Shown: piece by piece, positions 40,559 through 49,133 of the stretch | Layout of the letters: each line of letters opens with the position of its first letter | How positions within the stretch are numbered: position 1 is the first letter of the stretch | NCBI GenBank assembly: GCA_963769905.1 | Contig: CAVYNG010000002.1 | Span: 186,001 to 250,000, forward strand | Direction of reading: 5' to 3' | From: Bog-756 sp963769905 | Lineage (GTDB): Bacteria > Actinomycetota > Acidimicrobiia > Acidimicrobiales > RAAP-2 | DNA length: 64,000 bases | Notes under the pieces: generated by a model | Database searches by the model: none | Told to the model about the DNA's origin: nothing | The model's input: only the letters and a program-made list of their open reading frames with translations | Program-made: the position numbers and the translations under genes

Positions 40559-41563
40559 GTGGCCAGGGATCTGGCGATCGACCTCGGGACGGCCAACACC
40601 CTCGTCTACGCAAGAGGACAGGGCATCGTCTTGAACCAACCGACGGTCATCGCGCTCAACACGAGGACGCACGAAGTGCTCGCCGTCGGCGACGAGGCGT
40701 GGCAGATGATCGGCCGTACCCCCGGTTACATCGTGGCGGTCCGTCCTCTCCGCGAGGGTGCGATCACCGACTTCGAGATCACCGAGCGGATGATCCGGCT
40801 GCTCCTTCGGCGAGCTGGTGTCAACCGGTTCAACCGCCCGCGGGTCCTGATCTGTGTCCCCTCGGCCATCACCTCGGTCGAGCGGCGTGCGGTGAAGGAG
40901 GCGGCCCGGCGTGCCGGCGCCTCCGCCGCGCATCTCATCGAGCAGCCGATGGCCGCCGCCATCGGCGCCGGACTCGACATCCACGAGCCGGTCGGCAACA
41001 TGGTGGTCGACGTCGGGGGAGGAACGACCGAGACCGCGGTCATCTCCCTTGGTGGGATCGTCACCTCGCACGCCATCCGCTGTGGTGGCTTCGACATGGA
41101 CGCCTCCATCCAGCACTACGTCCGTCACGAGCACGGCATCGCCATCGGGGAGCGGACCGGCGAAGAGCTCAAGCTGGCCATCGGCTCCGCGCTTGCGTTC
41201 GCAGACGAGATGAAAGCGGAAGTGCGTGGGCGCGAGGTCGCGACCGGTCTGCCGAAGACGGTGGTCCTCTCGCCCGAGGAGGTGCGACACGCGATCCGCG
41301 AGCAGATCGATCTGATCATGGCCACTGTCGTCGGCTGCCTCGGCGAAGCGCCTCCCGAGCTCGCACAGGACATCATCTACGAGGGCATCCACCTGACCGG
41401 CGGCGGCGCCATGCTGCGCGGGCTGGCCAACCGGCTCGCCGACGAGACCGCGGTCCCGGTCCACCTGGTGGCCACGCCGCTCGAATGCGTGGTGCAGGGG
41501 GCGGGGATGTGTCTCGACTCCTTCGAGAGCCTGCGACCCATCTTCGCCGCAGCGGACACCTGA
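40559..41563 (+). CDS. mreB: rod-shape-determining actin homologue MreB
   Basis: The 334-aa bacterial actin begins RDLAIDLGTANTLVYARG (phosphate 1) and contains LICVPSAITSVERRAV, AAHLIEQPMAAAIGAGL, VVDVGGGTTETAVISLGG (phosphate 2) and IHLTGGGAMLRGLANRL (adenosine loop). MreB organises lateral cell-wall synthesis. No mreC, mreD, pbp2 or rodA follows; the next gene is a convergent HEAT-repeat gene. GTG 40559 gives the family N-terminus directly. It is divergent from the pseudo-HtrA gene. Confidence 0.95.
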   Translation: MARDLAIDLGTANTLVYARGQGIVLNQPTVIALNTRTHEVLAVGDEAWQMIGRTPGYIVAVRPLREGAITDFEITERMIRLLLRRAGVNRFNRPRVLICVPSAITSVERRAVKEAARRAGASAAHLIEQPMAAAIGAGLDIHEPVGNMVVDVGGGTTETAVISLGGIVTSHAIRCGGFDMDASIQHYVRHEHGIAIGERTGEELKLAIGSALAFADEMKAEVRGREVATGLPKTVVLSPEEVRHAIREQIDLIMATVVGCLGEAPPELAQDIIYEGIHLTGGGAMLRGLANRLADETAVPVHLVATPLECVVQGAGMCLDSFESLRPIFAAADT

Positions 41564-41602
41564 GCGAGCGCCCCTCGGCGGTGCTCGGTTGCGAGTTCGT
41601 CG

Positions 41603-42223
41603 TCAGTCGGCGTCGAGAAGGTCTTCGGCGACTTGGCGCACCTGCCAATCGCGGTCCTCGAGACACCGTCGGAGCGCCGCGTCGGCCGACGGGTCGTCGA
41701 ACCCCGCGAGTGCGGCCGCTGCGCGACGCCGGATGGCCGGCTTGTCGCCGAGTGCGCCGATCACCGCGGCAAGGCCACTCGGGTCCCCGATCGCGCCGAG
41801 CGCGGCCACCGCGGCCTCGCGGCAGAGCGGATCGGGGTGCCCGGTCTCGGCCGAGGAGATGGCGGCGAGCGCGGGCACCGAAGCGCGGTCGCGGCGCTCG
41901 CCGGTGGCCCATGCGGCCATCTCGACCACCGAGTGGTCGAGATCGTCGAGCGCGCCGGCGATGCTCACCGACGGAGCTCCGGGGGAGAGCTCGCACGCGC
42001 GCCGGCGCACCTCCGGCGACGGGTCGCCGAGCGCCCGGGCGAGGTCTCGATCTCGGAGTGCTCCGAGCCGGGCCAGCGCGCCGAGCGCGGTCGCCCGCAC
42101 GGACGCGGCGTCGTCGGCGAGGCCCGCACGCGCCCCTCCGACGTCGCCGAGATGTCCCGCCAGAGCGACTTGTCTCCTGCGAGTGGTGACGCTGCGACCA
42201 GGAGGTTCCGTGGCAGGCTTCAC
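41603..42223 (-). CDS. HEAT-repeat protein
   Basis: The 206-aa protein is a run of about six alpha-helical HEAT-like units, each with an ALG/LADDD or ALGDPSPEVRRRA-type turn: ARAGLADDAASVRATALGAL, LARALGDPSPEVRRRACEL, LCREAAVAALGAIGDPSG and ALRRCLEDRDWQVRQVAEDL. Such solenoids are protein-interaction scaffolds; no enzymatic role can be read. GTG 42223 is only 9 bp from the divergent ATG of the PDZ-Lon gene, so the promoters must overlap the opposite coding region. A -10-like CATAGT lies 6 nt before GTG on the minus strand. Confidence 0.75.
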   Translation of the reverse strand: MKPATEPPGRSVTTRRRQVALAGHLGDVGGARAGLADDAASVRATALGALARLGALRDRDLARALGDPSPEVRRRACELSPGAPSVSIAGALDDLDHSVVEMAAWATGERRDRASVPALAAISSAETGHPDPLCREAAVAALGAIGDPSGLAAVIGALGDKPAIRRRAAAALAGFDDPSADAALRRCLEDRDWQVRQVAEDLLDAD

Positions 42224-42232
42224 GTCACCACT

Positions 42233-43432
42233 ATGACGGAGCAGACGACGGGCGACGAGGGGCTCGGGACACCGGCACCCGTTCCGGCGGGACTCGCCAA
42301 ATCGACACCCGCCGTCTCGGCAGGGGAGCCCGGGGCGACACCGCCCGGAGCGGCGCCGGCCGCCACGAGGCGCCGGCGGGTCTGGCCGTGGGCGGTCTTC
42401 GTCACCCTGGTGGTGGCCGTCATCGTTGCCTCGCGGATCGACCTCGACGACTACGCCATCCAGCCGGGCACCGCGCAATCGGTCCAGCAGTTCATCTCCG
42501 TGCCGCCGTCGAAGAGCCATCCGGTCACCCATCCGGTGCTGCTCACCGACGTCGAGATCGGACGAGTGAGCGCGCTCTCCTATCTCTTCTTCAAGTTACA
42601 GGGCAACACTTCGTTCCAGCCGGTCTCGGCGGTCACCGGGGGGACACCACCGTCACAGCAGCTCGCGCAGGGTCAGCTCGAGATGGCCCAGGCCGAGGCG
42701 GCCGCCAAGACCGCCGCTCTGACCCGCCTCGGTTACCCGGTCACCTCGACCGCGGTCGGCGCAGTGGTGGCTGGGACCTTCGCCGGGACTCCGGCGTACC
42801 CGGTCATCGACGTGGGCGACGTGATCACCGCCGTCGACGGCGTCGTGACGCCCGATGCGCTCACGTTGACCAAGACGCTCAATCGCTACCACTCGGGGCA
42901 GACGATCGTCCTCACCGTGCTGCGTAACAACAAGGGCGCGCCGGTACGGGTGACGGTGACGCTCAGGCGCACATTGGTCGACGTCGGGGGCCCGAAGCCG
43001 GTCCCTTTGAACCTTGGCATCGAGCCGGAGGACCAGGTCGACCACACCTACCCGTTCCCGGTGAACATCAATGTGACCAACATCGGCGGCCCCTCCGCGG
43101 GCCTCGCGATGACCCTCGGGGTGATGGACGCGCTGACGAACGGTTCACTCACCGGCTCGAAAACCGTCGCCGCGACCGGCACCATGGACAGCCGGGGCGA
43201 CGTGGGCGACGTCGGCGGCGTCCCGCAGAAGACGGTGGCGGTCGAGAACGCCGGCGCGAGCATCTTCCTTGTCCCCCCCCAGGAGTACTCGGCGGCCCTG
43301 TCGAAGGACCGGCCCGGTCTCAAGATCTACAAGGTGTCGACGCTCAACCAGGCCCTCGGGGTGCTCGCCGCCAACGGCGGGCACGTGCCAGCGCCGGCAG
43401 TCGTCACCTCCACCACGCCGACCGCGGGATGA
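42233..43432 (+). CDS. membrane-anchored PDZ-Lon (S16) serine protease
   Basis: The 399-aa protein has a proline/alanine-rich cytoplasmic N-terminus, one membrane helix (residues about 48-68), a PDZ domain (VIDVGDVITAVDGVV) and a C-terminal Lon-type peptidase. The Ser-Lys dyad is S288 in GGPSAGLAMTLG and K333 in GGVPQKTVAVENAG, at the normal separation. There is no ATPase module, as in the Rv3194c and YlbL type. It probably degrades or processes envelope proteins. It is followed by the DivIVA-type and UPF0182 genes. Confidence 0.92.
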   Translation: MTEQTTGDEGLGTPAPVPAGLAKSTPAVSAGEPGATPPGAAPAATRRRRVWPWAVFVTLVVAVIVASRIDLDDYAIQPGTAQSVQQFISVPPSKSHPVTHPVLLTDVEIGRVSALSYLFFKLQGNTSFQPVSAVTGGTPPSQQLAQGQLEMAQAEAAAKTAALTRLGYPVTSTAVGAVVAGTFAGTPAYPVIDVGDVITAVDGVVTPDALTLTKTLNRYHSGQTIVLTVLRNNKGAPVRVTVTLRRTLVDVGGPKPVPLNLGIEPEDQVDHTYPFPVNINVTNIGGPSAGLAMTLGVMDALTNGSLTGSKTVAATGTMDSRGDVGDVGGVPQKTVAVENAGASIFLVPPQEYSAALSKDRPGLKIYKVSTLNQALGVLAANGGHVPAPAVVTSTTPTAG

Positions 43433-43455
43433 GCGCCTGCCGCTACCGGTCGTCG

Positions 43456-43461
43456 TAGGCT
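43456..43461 (+). promoter_or_regulatory. -10-like element TAGGCT
   Basis: TAGGCT lies 7 nt before ATG 43469, identical in sequence and spacing to the element before the AAA gene at 32075. Confidence 0.4.
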
Positions 43462-43468
43462 CTCGGCC

Positions 43469-44134
43469 ATGCCCGAGGAGCGCCGGATGACCATCACCTC
43501 CTCCTCGTATCTGGCGCCTGACGACGTGGCCCGCCACACCTTCGCGAACGTGCGGCGCGGCTTCGATCCGAGCGAGGTGCGCGACTACCTCGAGTCGATC
43601 GCGGTGGCACTCCGGACCACTGCGGAACGCGAGCAGCAGCTGCTCGACGAGCTCGCCGACGCGGAGCGTCGGGCGTCCAACCCGGTCCTCGACGAGCCGA
43701 CGCTCACCGCCGCCGTCGGCCAGGAGACGGCGCGGGTGCTGCACAGCGCCCACGAGGTGGCCGACGAGATGGTCGCCAACGCGGAGGCCGAGGCGGCTCG
43801 CCTTCTGGGGGAGGCGACGGAAGAGGCCGAGCGCCTCCTCACAGCGGCCACCGAGGAGGCCGACCGCGTCCAGACTGCCGCGGGCGAACTGTTGGCGGTG
43901 CGGACCGAGGAGGCGGAGCTCGTGACGACCGAGCTCCGCCAGCGGGCAGAGCGGCAAGCCGCGGCCACCGTCGAGAGCGCTCGTCTGGAGGCCGAGGAGT
44001 TCGTCGCCCGCGCGCGAGGAGTGCAGGGCGATGGTGGAGGAGGCCCAACAACTGCGTGCGCGGGTGCTGACGGACTTCTCGCGTCGGCGCAAGGTCCTCC
44101 ATTCGCAGATCGAGCAACTGCGCGCCGGTCGTGA
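43469..44134 (+). CDS. DivIVA-domain protein, N-terminal part before a frameshift
   Basis: This frame encodes 221 aa beginning with a DivIVA-like segment (ARHTFANVRRGFDPSEVRDYLE), then a long coiled coil (EREQQLLDELADAERR, EAEAARLLGEATEEAERLL). After FVARAR (about 44017) the residues turn to non-coding composition (GVQGDGGGGPTTACAGADG), while the +0 frame continues the coiled coil without a break. I read the natural protein as continuing in the next entry. The region holds a CGCGCGCG run where a dinucleotide slip would restore frame. The first three in-frame methionines (M1, M7) are alternative starts. Confidence 0.75.
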   Translation: MPEERRMTITSSSYLAPDDVARHTFANVRRGFDPSEVRDYLESIAVALRTTAEREQQLLDELADAERRASNPVLDEPTLTAAVGQETARVLHSAHEVADEMVANAEAEAARLLGEATEEAERLLTAATEEADRVQTAAGELLAVRTEEAELVTTELRQRAERQAAATVESARLEAEEFVARARGVQGDGGGGPTTACAGADGLLASAQGPPFADRATARRS

Positions 44135-45344
44135 ACGCCTCGCCGAGACCATCACCGACGTCCGTCGCTCCGTGGACACAATCGCGGACGATCTCTTCGT
44201 CGCGGAGGACGAAGCCCGCCGCGCCGCCGAGGAGGCCGCCCGCGAAGTGGCGAGCCGTCCCGACGAGGGCACGCCCGAGGAGATCGCGGCCCTCGCGATG
44301 GCCGAAGAAATCGCGGTCGTCGACGCGATCTCCGCGCCGGATGCCGACGCGGGCGTCGAGAGACCGAATGCTCCCGCGCCCGGCGAGTCGGTCGACGAGC
44401 TCTTCGCCAGGCTGCGCGCGGCTCAGGATGTCCCCGAGACCGTCGACACCGAGTCGGATTCGGCCGGCGAGGGCACTGCGCGAGACGCCCCTCCCGAGGC
44501 CCCCGCACAATCCGCGGTGGAGCCCGAGCCGGCTGGGACCACCACGGCGCCCCCCTCCGCGACCGGTACCGGAGGCGAGACGGATGGCGAGCCGTCTCCG
44601 GCGACCGGGGCGGAGGACCCGAGCGAGGAGCACGGTGAGACCGGACCCGACGAGTCCGAGGGACCTTCCGAGGCGAGGAGCGTTGCCGCGATCCGGCGCG
44701 ACGAGCTGGTCGCGCCGATCGTCACGGTCCTCGCGCGGCGACTCAAGCGGACGCTGCAGGACAACCAGAACGACCTCCTCGACGGCGCACGCTCGAAGGG
44801 GTACCGCTGGTCGGCGGAGCTCCTGCCCGAGGAGATCGAGCACGTGGACGGGTACGCGACCGCGGCGATGCCCGCACTCGAGGAGGCCTCGGAGGCGGGG
44901 ATCGTCTTCGTCGGGACCGGCGCGGCGGCCGGCGCGCCGGCCGATGCACTCGTCGGCATCGCCGACGAACTCGCCCACTCGGTGGTCGATCCATTGCGTC
45001 GCCGTCTCGCGAACGGGGCCGGTCTCGCGGACGGCGACGAGTCCGCCCTCGTCGAGCACGTGGGTTCGGCCTTCCGGGAGTGGAAGGGCGAGCGCATCGA
45101 GCGGCTGGCGGGGGACAGCGTGGTGGCCGCCTTCTCGCTCGGATCCATCTCCGCCGTGGAGCGAGCCGACTCCGGTCGTGTCGAATGGATCGCAGTGGCG
45201 GGCTCGGGCGACGCGGCATGTCCCGACTGCGAGGACAACGGACTGGGCGGTGCCCAGCCCCCCAGTGAGCCGTTCCCCACTGGTCACCGACACCCCCCCG
45301 CGCATCCGGGGTGTCGATGCCTGCTGGCGATGTCTGCCACCTAG
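44031..45344 (+). CDS. coiled-coil continuation of the DivIVA-type protein with Mu F-like cysteine motif
   Basis: This 437-aa frame continues the helical repeat (MVEEAQQLRARVLTDFSRRRKVL, cited in part; LHSQIEQLRAGRERLAETI), then an acidic linker rich in Pro, Thr and Glu, and a globular domain (residues about 225-437). That domain ends with AACPDCEDNGLGG, a gap of about 10 residues, and PPAHPGCRCLLAM. The CxxC plus HPGCRC pattern resembles the C-terminal metal-binding tail of phage Mu F-like head proteins. The apparent ATG start lies inside the helix of the upstream frame, so the true start is that of the N-terminal part. Confidence 0.72.
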   Translation: MVEEAQQLRARVLTDFSRRRKVLHSQIEQLRAGRERLAETITDVRRSVDTIADDLFVAEDEARRAAEEAAREVASRPDEGTPEEIAALAMAEEIAVVDAISAPDADAGVERPNAPAPGESVDELFARLRAAQDVPETVDTESDSAGEGTARDAPPEAPAQSAVEPEPAGTTTAPPSATGTGGETDGEPSPATGAEDPSEEHGETGPDESEGPSEARSVAAIRRDELVAPIVTVLARRLKRTLQDNQNDLLDGARSKGYRWSAELLPEEIEHVDGYATAAMPALEEASEAGIVFVGTGAAAGAPADALVGIADELAHSVVDPLRRRLANGAGLADGDESALVEHVGSAFREWKGERIERLAGDSVVAAFSLGSISAVERADSGRVEWIAVAGSGDAACPDCEDNGLGGAQPPSEPFPTGHRHPPAHPGCRCLLAMSAT

Positions 45345-45347
45345 GCT
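45342..45347 (+). promoter_or_regulatory. -10-like element TAGGCT
   Basis: TAGGCT begins at the stop codon of the DivIVA-type gene and lies 6 nt before GTG 45354 of the UPF0182 gene. Confidence 0.4.
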
Positions 45348-45353
45348 GCCAGC

Positions 45354-48263
45354 GTGCGCCCGCCGACCGACATGCCACGGCCGCCGCGTCCGGCGACGCG
45401 ACGCCGACGGCGGTGGATCATCGCGGCCGCGGTCGTCATCATCTTCGTCTTTGCGTCGCTTCGCACCTTCGCGGTCTTCTACACCGACGCGCTGTGGTTC
45501 TCTTCGATCTCGCTCCACGGCGTCTGGGTGACCCTCTTCGAGATCAAGGCGGGCTTGCTCCTCGTCTTCTCGGCGATCTTCGCCGCGGTGCTGCTCGCCA
45601 GCCTCCTCATCGCCGAGCGGCTCGCGCCAAAAGGGCCCTCGCTCGACGCAGAAGACGAGTTCGTGCGGCGCTACCGCGAAGTCATCGGTCCGTATTCCCG
45701 CTGGATCCGGGCCGTCGTGGTGGTCGCCCTTTCGCTGATCGTCGGCTCGCAGGCGGTGGGTCAGTGGCAGAACTGGATCCTCTTCAAGAACGGGTGCCCC
45801 TTCCCCAGCTCGGACCCCCAGTTCCACCGCAACGTCGGGTACTTCGTCTGCACCCTCCCCTTCCAGCAGTTCCTGGTGCACTGGGCCCTGGTCGCTCTGG
45901 TGGTGGTCCTGATCGTGACCCTGCTCAGCCACTACCTGAACGGGGGGATCCGGGTGCAGGGCCCGCGGCCGCGGGTGCGTCCGGCGGTGAAGGCGCACAT
46001 CTCGGTCATCCTCGGGCTGATCGCGCTGGTGAAGGCCGTCGGGTACTACCTGGCGCGCTTCAACCTCGACCTCTCGGGCAACGGTTACGTGCAGGGGGCG
46101 GGTTATACCGACGTCCACGCCCGGCTTCCCGCGCTCGAGCTGCTCATCCTGGTGTCGCTCGCCGCCGCTGCCCTTTTGATCTACAACATCCGCCGTCGCG
46201 GCTGGGCGTTGCCGATCCTCGGGGTCGGACTGTGGTTCCTCGTCGCCCTCTTCGCCGGCACGATCTACCCGGCCGTCGTGCAGGCGCTGAAAGTCAATCC
46301 GGCCCAGAACTCACTCGAGCGCCCCTACATCCAGCGCAACATCGACGCGACCCGGACCGCGATGGGCATCAACCATGTCTCGAGCGTGCCGTACCCCGCG
46401 ACCTCGACGCTGTCGGCACCTCAACTGACCCTGAACAGCGACACCCTCGCCAACGTGCGTCTGTGGGACCCCACCCAGACCCAGCCCACTTTCGACAAGC
46501 TCCAGGACATCCGCACCTACTACCAGTTCAACACCCTCGCGATCGACCGGTACATGATCAACGGGACCCAGACGCCGATGATTGTCGGCGTCCGCGAGAT
46601 CAACGACCAAGGTCTCCCGTCGACGTCGTGGGTCAACACCACGCTGCAGTACACCCACGGCTACGGGATGGTGGTCGCGCCGGCCAACGCCTCGAACTCG
46701 ACCGGTGACCCGGTCTTCGACGTCGGCGGGGTCCCCCCGACGTCGAACAACGGGCTCCCGGTGGTCACCCAGCCGTCGGTCTACTTCGGCCTCAACAATG
46801 CCGGTTACGTCGTCGCCAACACCAAGCAGCCCGAGATCGACTACCAGATCACCAACGGCGGCAATGTCGAGACCCACTACTCGGGCAACGGTGGCGTGCA
46901 ACTCTCTTCGGCCTTCAAGCGCCTGATGTTCGCTGTGCGCTTCAACGACATCAACCTGCTCATCTCCAACCAGATCACCGGGCAGTCCCGCATCATGTTC
47001 GACCGCGGAGTGCAGGCTCGGGTGCAGAAGGCGGCGCCATTCCTGTCCCTCGACGCCGATCCCTACCCAGTGCTGATCAACGGGCACATCGACTGGGTTC
47101 AAGACGCCTACACGACGACGGACAACTACCCGTACGCGCAGAACGCGGACACCAGCGCCCTTCCCTCGGGGAGCGGGCTGAACACCACGTTCAACTACGT
47201 CCGCAACTCGGTGAAGGTGGTCATCGACGCCTACACGGGTCACATGACCTTCTACGTGATGAACCCGACCGATCCCCTCATCCAGAGCTACGAGAAGGAG
47301 TTCCCGGGTATGTTCACCCCGGCATCGAAGATGAGCTCGGAGCTCCGCTCCCATCTCCGGTACCCGGAGGACATCTTCACCGAGCAGTCCACGATGTACG
47401 GCAAGTACCACATCACCTCGGCTTCGAGCTTCTACAGCGCGGCCGACGCGTGGACCCTCTCGCCCTCGCCGGGTGCGGGCTCACCGTCGCAGGCGCTCCA
47501 GACCACGTTCACCACCAACGCGCAGGGGCAGCAGGTCTCGACCGGCCAGCTGGTCCGGATGGCCCCCATCTATCAGGAGATGCGGATCCCCGGGCAGGCG
47601 AACCAGTCGTTCAACCTCCTCGACGCGTTCGTCCCGGTCTCCTCGCAGAGCCAGATCCAGACCCTTTCGGGGTTCATCATCGCCGGATCGGACCCCGGCC
47701 ACTACGGGCAGCTCGAGACTTTCGTGACCCCAAGGGACAACCCTGTCCCCGGACCCTCGATCGTGTCGGCTCAGATCGACGCGACGCCGAACGTGTCGCG
47801 ACAGATCACCCTCTTGAACAGCAATGGATCGTCCGCGCTCCTCGGCAACGTGTTGATGATCCCGGTCGCGCAGGGGCTGCTCTACGTCCAACCCCTTTAC
47901 GTCGCATCGTCGCGCAATGCCATTCCCGAGTTGCAGTACATCATCGCAGTGAACGGGAAACAGCCGGCCGCGATCGGAGGCACGCTGGCCGACGCGCTGA
48001 CCTCGCTCGTTGCCGCACCCGTTTCGACCACCCCGGGGACCACCGGCTCGAGCGGGTCGCTGTCCCCGCAGGTACGACAACTCCTCGCCGCCGCGCAGAC
48101 CGCGTACCAGCAGTCCCAAGCGGACCTCCACTCGGGCAACCTCGGCGCGTACCAGTCCGACATCAACGCCCTCGAGTCCGACCTCCAGCAGGTCTCGCAG
48201 CTGACGGGCGTCCCCGCAGCGCCGGCATCGACGACGACCACCACCACCAATCCGTCCGGATGA
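45354..48263 (+). CDS. UPF0182 family large membrane protein
   Basis: The 969-aa protein has about seven N-terminal hydrophobic helices and a long extracytoplasmic region with family signatures DPQFHRNVGYFVC, RPYIQRNIDATRTAMG, RYMINGTQTPMIVGVREI (cited in part), THGYGMVV, RMMFAV-like RLMFAVRF and KDVYLMNPTDPLIQSYEKEFPG-type YVMNPTDPLIQSYEKEFPG. The C-terminus ends with a Thr/Ser-rich tail (STTTTTTNPSG). Function is unknown for the family; Rv3193c is the recalled M. tuberculosis member. GTG 45354 follows a -10-like hexamer and is in the usual place before the basic residues and the first helix. Confidence 0.93.
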   Translation: MRPPTDMPRPPRPATRRRRRWIIAAAVVIIFVFASLRTFAVFYTDALWFSSISLHGVWVTLFEIKAGLLLVFSAIFAAVLLASLLIAERLAPKGPSLDAEDEFVRRYREVIGPYSRWIRAVVVVALSLIVGSQAVGQWQNWILFKNGCPFPSSDPQFHRNVGYFVCTLPFQQFLVHWALVALVVVLIVTLLSHYLNGGIRVQGPRPRVRPAVKAHISVILGLIALVKAVGYYLARFNLDLSGNGYVQGAGYTDVHARLPALELLILVSLAAAALLIYNIRRRGWALPILGVGLWFLVALFAGTIYPAVVQALKVNPAQNSLERPYIQRNIDATRTAMGINHVSSVPYPATSTLSAPQLTLNSDTLANVRLWDPTQTQPTFDKLQDIRTYYQFNTLAIDRYMINGTQTPMIVGVREINDQGLPSTSWVNTTLQYTHGYGMVVAPANASNSTGDPVFDVGGVPPTSNNGLPVVTQPSVYFGLNNAGYVVANTKQPEIDYQITNGGNVETHYSGNGGVQLSSAFKRLMFAVRFNDINLLISNQITGQSRIMFDRGVQARVQKAAPFLSLDADPYPVLINGHIDWVQDAYTTTDNYPYAQNADTSALPSGSGLNTTFNYVRNSVKVVIDAYTGHMTFYVMNPTDPLIQSYEKEFPGMFTPASKMSSELRSHLRYPEDIFTEQSTMYGKYHITSASSFYSAADAWTLSPSPGAGSPSQALQTTFTTNAQGQQVSTGQLVRMAPIYQEMRIPGQANQSFNLLDAFVPVSSQSQIQTLSGFIIAGSDPGHYGQLETFVTPRDNPVPGPSIVSAQIDATPNVSRQITLLNSNGSSALLGNVLMIPVAQGLLYVQPLYVASSRNAIPELQYIIAVNGKQPAAIGGTLADALTSLVAAPVSTTPGTTGSSGSLSPQVRQLLAAAQTAYQQSQADLHSGNLGAYQSDINALESDLQQVSQLTGVPAAPASTTTTTTNPSG

Positions 48264-48313
48264 CCGGCCTGCGGTGCGATGCGTCGGCCGGCCCGAGGAT
48301 CGTGTCCAGGTGG

Positions 48314-48319
48314 TAGGTT
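48314..48319 (+). promoter_or_regulatory. -10-like element TAGGTT before tRNA-fMet
   Basis: TAGGTT lies 12 nt before the first base of the tRNA, a plausible distance for a short 5' leader. Confidence 0.4.
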
Positions 48320-48331
48320 CTCCCCTCGCGA

Positions 48332-48408
<77 letters not shown>

Positions 48409-48409
48409 A

Positions 48410-48438
48410 TCGAAAGTGCAGTTCAGAGCCGGTCCGCG
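48410..48438 (+). repeat. 29-bp direct repeat, copy 1
   Basis: Copy 1 begins TCGAAAGTGCAG and ends GGTCCGCG, 2 nt after the tRNA CCA end. It matches 50996-51024 exactly, and weaker similarity continues for about 20 more bases (CTTCTGC on both sides). It overlaps the left arm of the tRNA terminator hairpin. The 2.6 kb between the copies holds accessory genes and pseudogenes. Confidence 0.85.
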
Positions 48439-48450
48439 AGGGCCGGCTCT
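48425..48450 (+). terminator. tRNA-fMet terminator hairpin
   Basis: AGAGCCGGTCC, a GCGA tetraloop and GGGCCGGCTCT form an 11-bp stem with one G:T pair. It is followed by TCTGCC, with no T-tract. The position and stability fit a rho-independent terminator for the tRNA. Confidence 0.7.
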
Positions 48451-48635
48451 TCTGCCGCCAGAGACCGAATGAGAGCGGATCGGCAGCGCGATTGGAGGTG
48501 TCGCCGCGGATCGTCGGCTCGCTCGGGCGCCTGTGGCGTGCGACCACGATCACTGACAGGTAGCTCCGAGTTGGTCATCTTGGTCACCACACCCTTGGTC
48601 ATCAGGCGCAGCCACTCGTCGGAGGAGGTCACACG

Positions 48636-49037
48636 ATGCCGAAAGCAATCAAGGGAAACGCTTGGCGAAAGCCGCCAGAGCCATCGCCGAGCCACTCCGA
48701 CATCGACGACTGGACCCAGCGCCAGATGCCGCATCTCCAGCCCATCGTCAAGCTGTTGGACGAGTCGATCCGAGCGACGATCCCGGGCCTTCAGTACGCC
48801 GTCAAGTGGAAGAGGCCGTACTACGGGCTACCAGAACTCGGGTGGATCATCGAGATGGCTGCTTACGACGTCTCCGTGAATGTCGTCTTTCTCGGCGGTG
48901 CGGATTTCGACCGCCCGCCGCCACTCGGAACCACCGATCGGACCCGCTACTTCAAGGTGACCACCCTGGAGGAGGGACAGCGGCCGGAGCTGCACAAGTG
49001 GATCGAGGAGGCGAGTCACACGCCGGGTTGGAGGTGA
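48636..49037 (+). CDS. DUF1801 family protein
   Basis: The 133-aa protein has YdhG-like signatures: HLQPIVKLLDESIRATIPG, QYAVKWKRPYYGL, GWIIEMAAYDVSVNVVFLGG and an RYFKVTTLEEG segment. The family has unknown function. GGAGGAGG lies about 7 nt upstream of ATG 48636. It is the first intact gene after tRNA-fMet and lies inside the zone bounded by the 29-bp repeat. It is probably horizontally mobile or accessory. Confidence 0.8.
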   Translation: MPKAIKGNAWRKPPEPSPSHSDIDDWTQRQMPHLQPIVKLLDESIRATIPGLQYAVKWKRPYYGLPELGWIIEMAAYDVSVNVVFLGGADFDRPPPLGTTDRTRYFKVTTLEEGQRPELHKWIEEASHTPGWR

Positions 49038-49133
49038 ATGGCGTCGCGTCAGAGTGACGGACGCGTGGCAGTTGTGTAGATCGGCAGGTTCGCGTCGGCG
49101 GCCGGGCCGTGAACCGGTCGGATCAGCGTGACG

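Noticed and set aside
43839..46118. 759-aa minus-strand ORF opposite the DivIVA-type and UPF0182 genes
   Set aside because: His/Arg/Asp/Gly-rich low-complexity composition with no domain; a typical out-of-frame reading of GC-rich coiled-coil codons.
45311..46708. 465-aa plus-strand ORF overlapping the UPF0182 start
   Set aside because: Overlaps the UPF0182 gene in another frame and has shadow composition.
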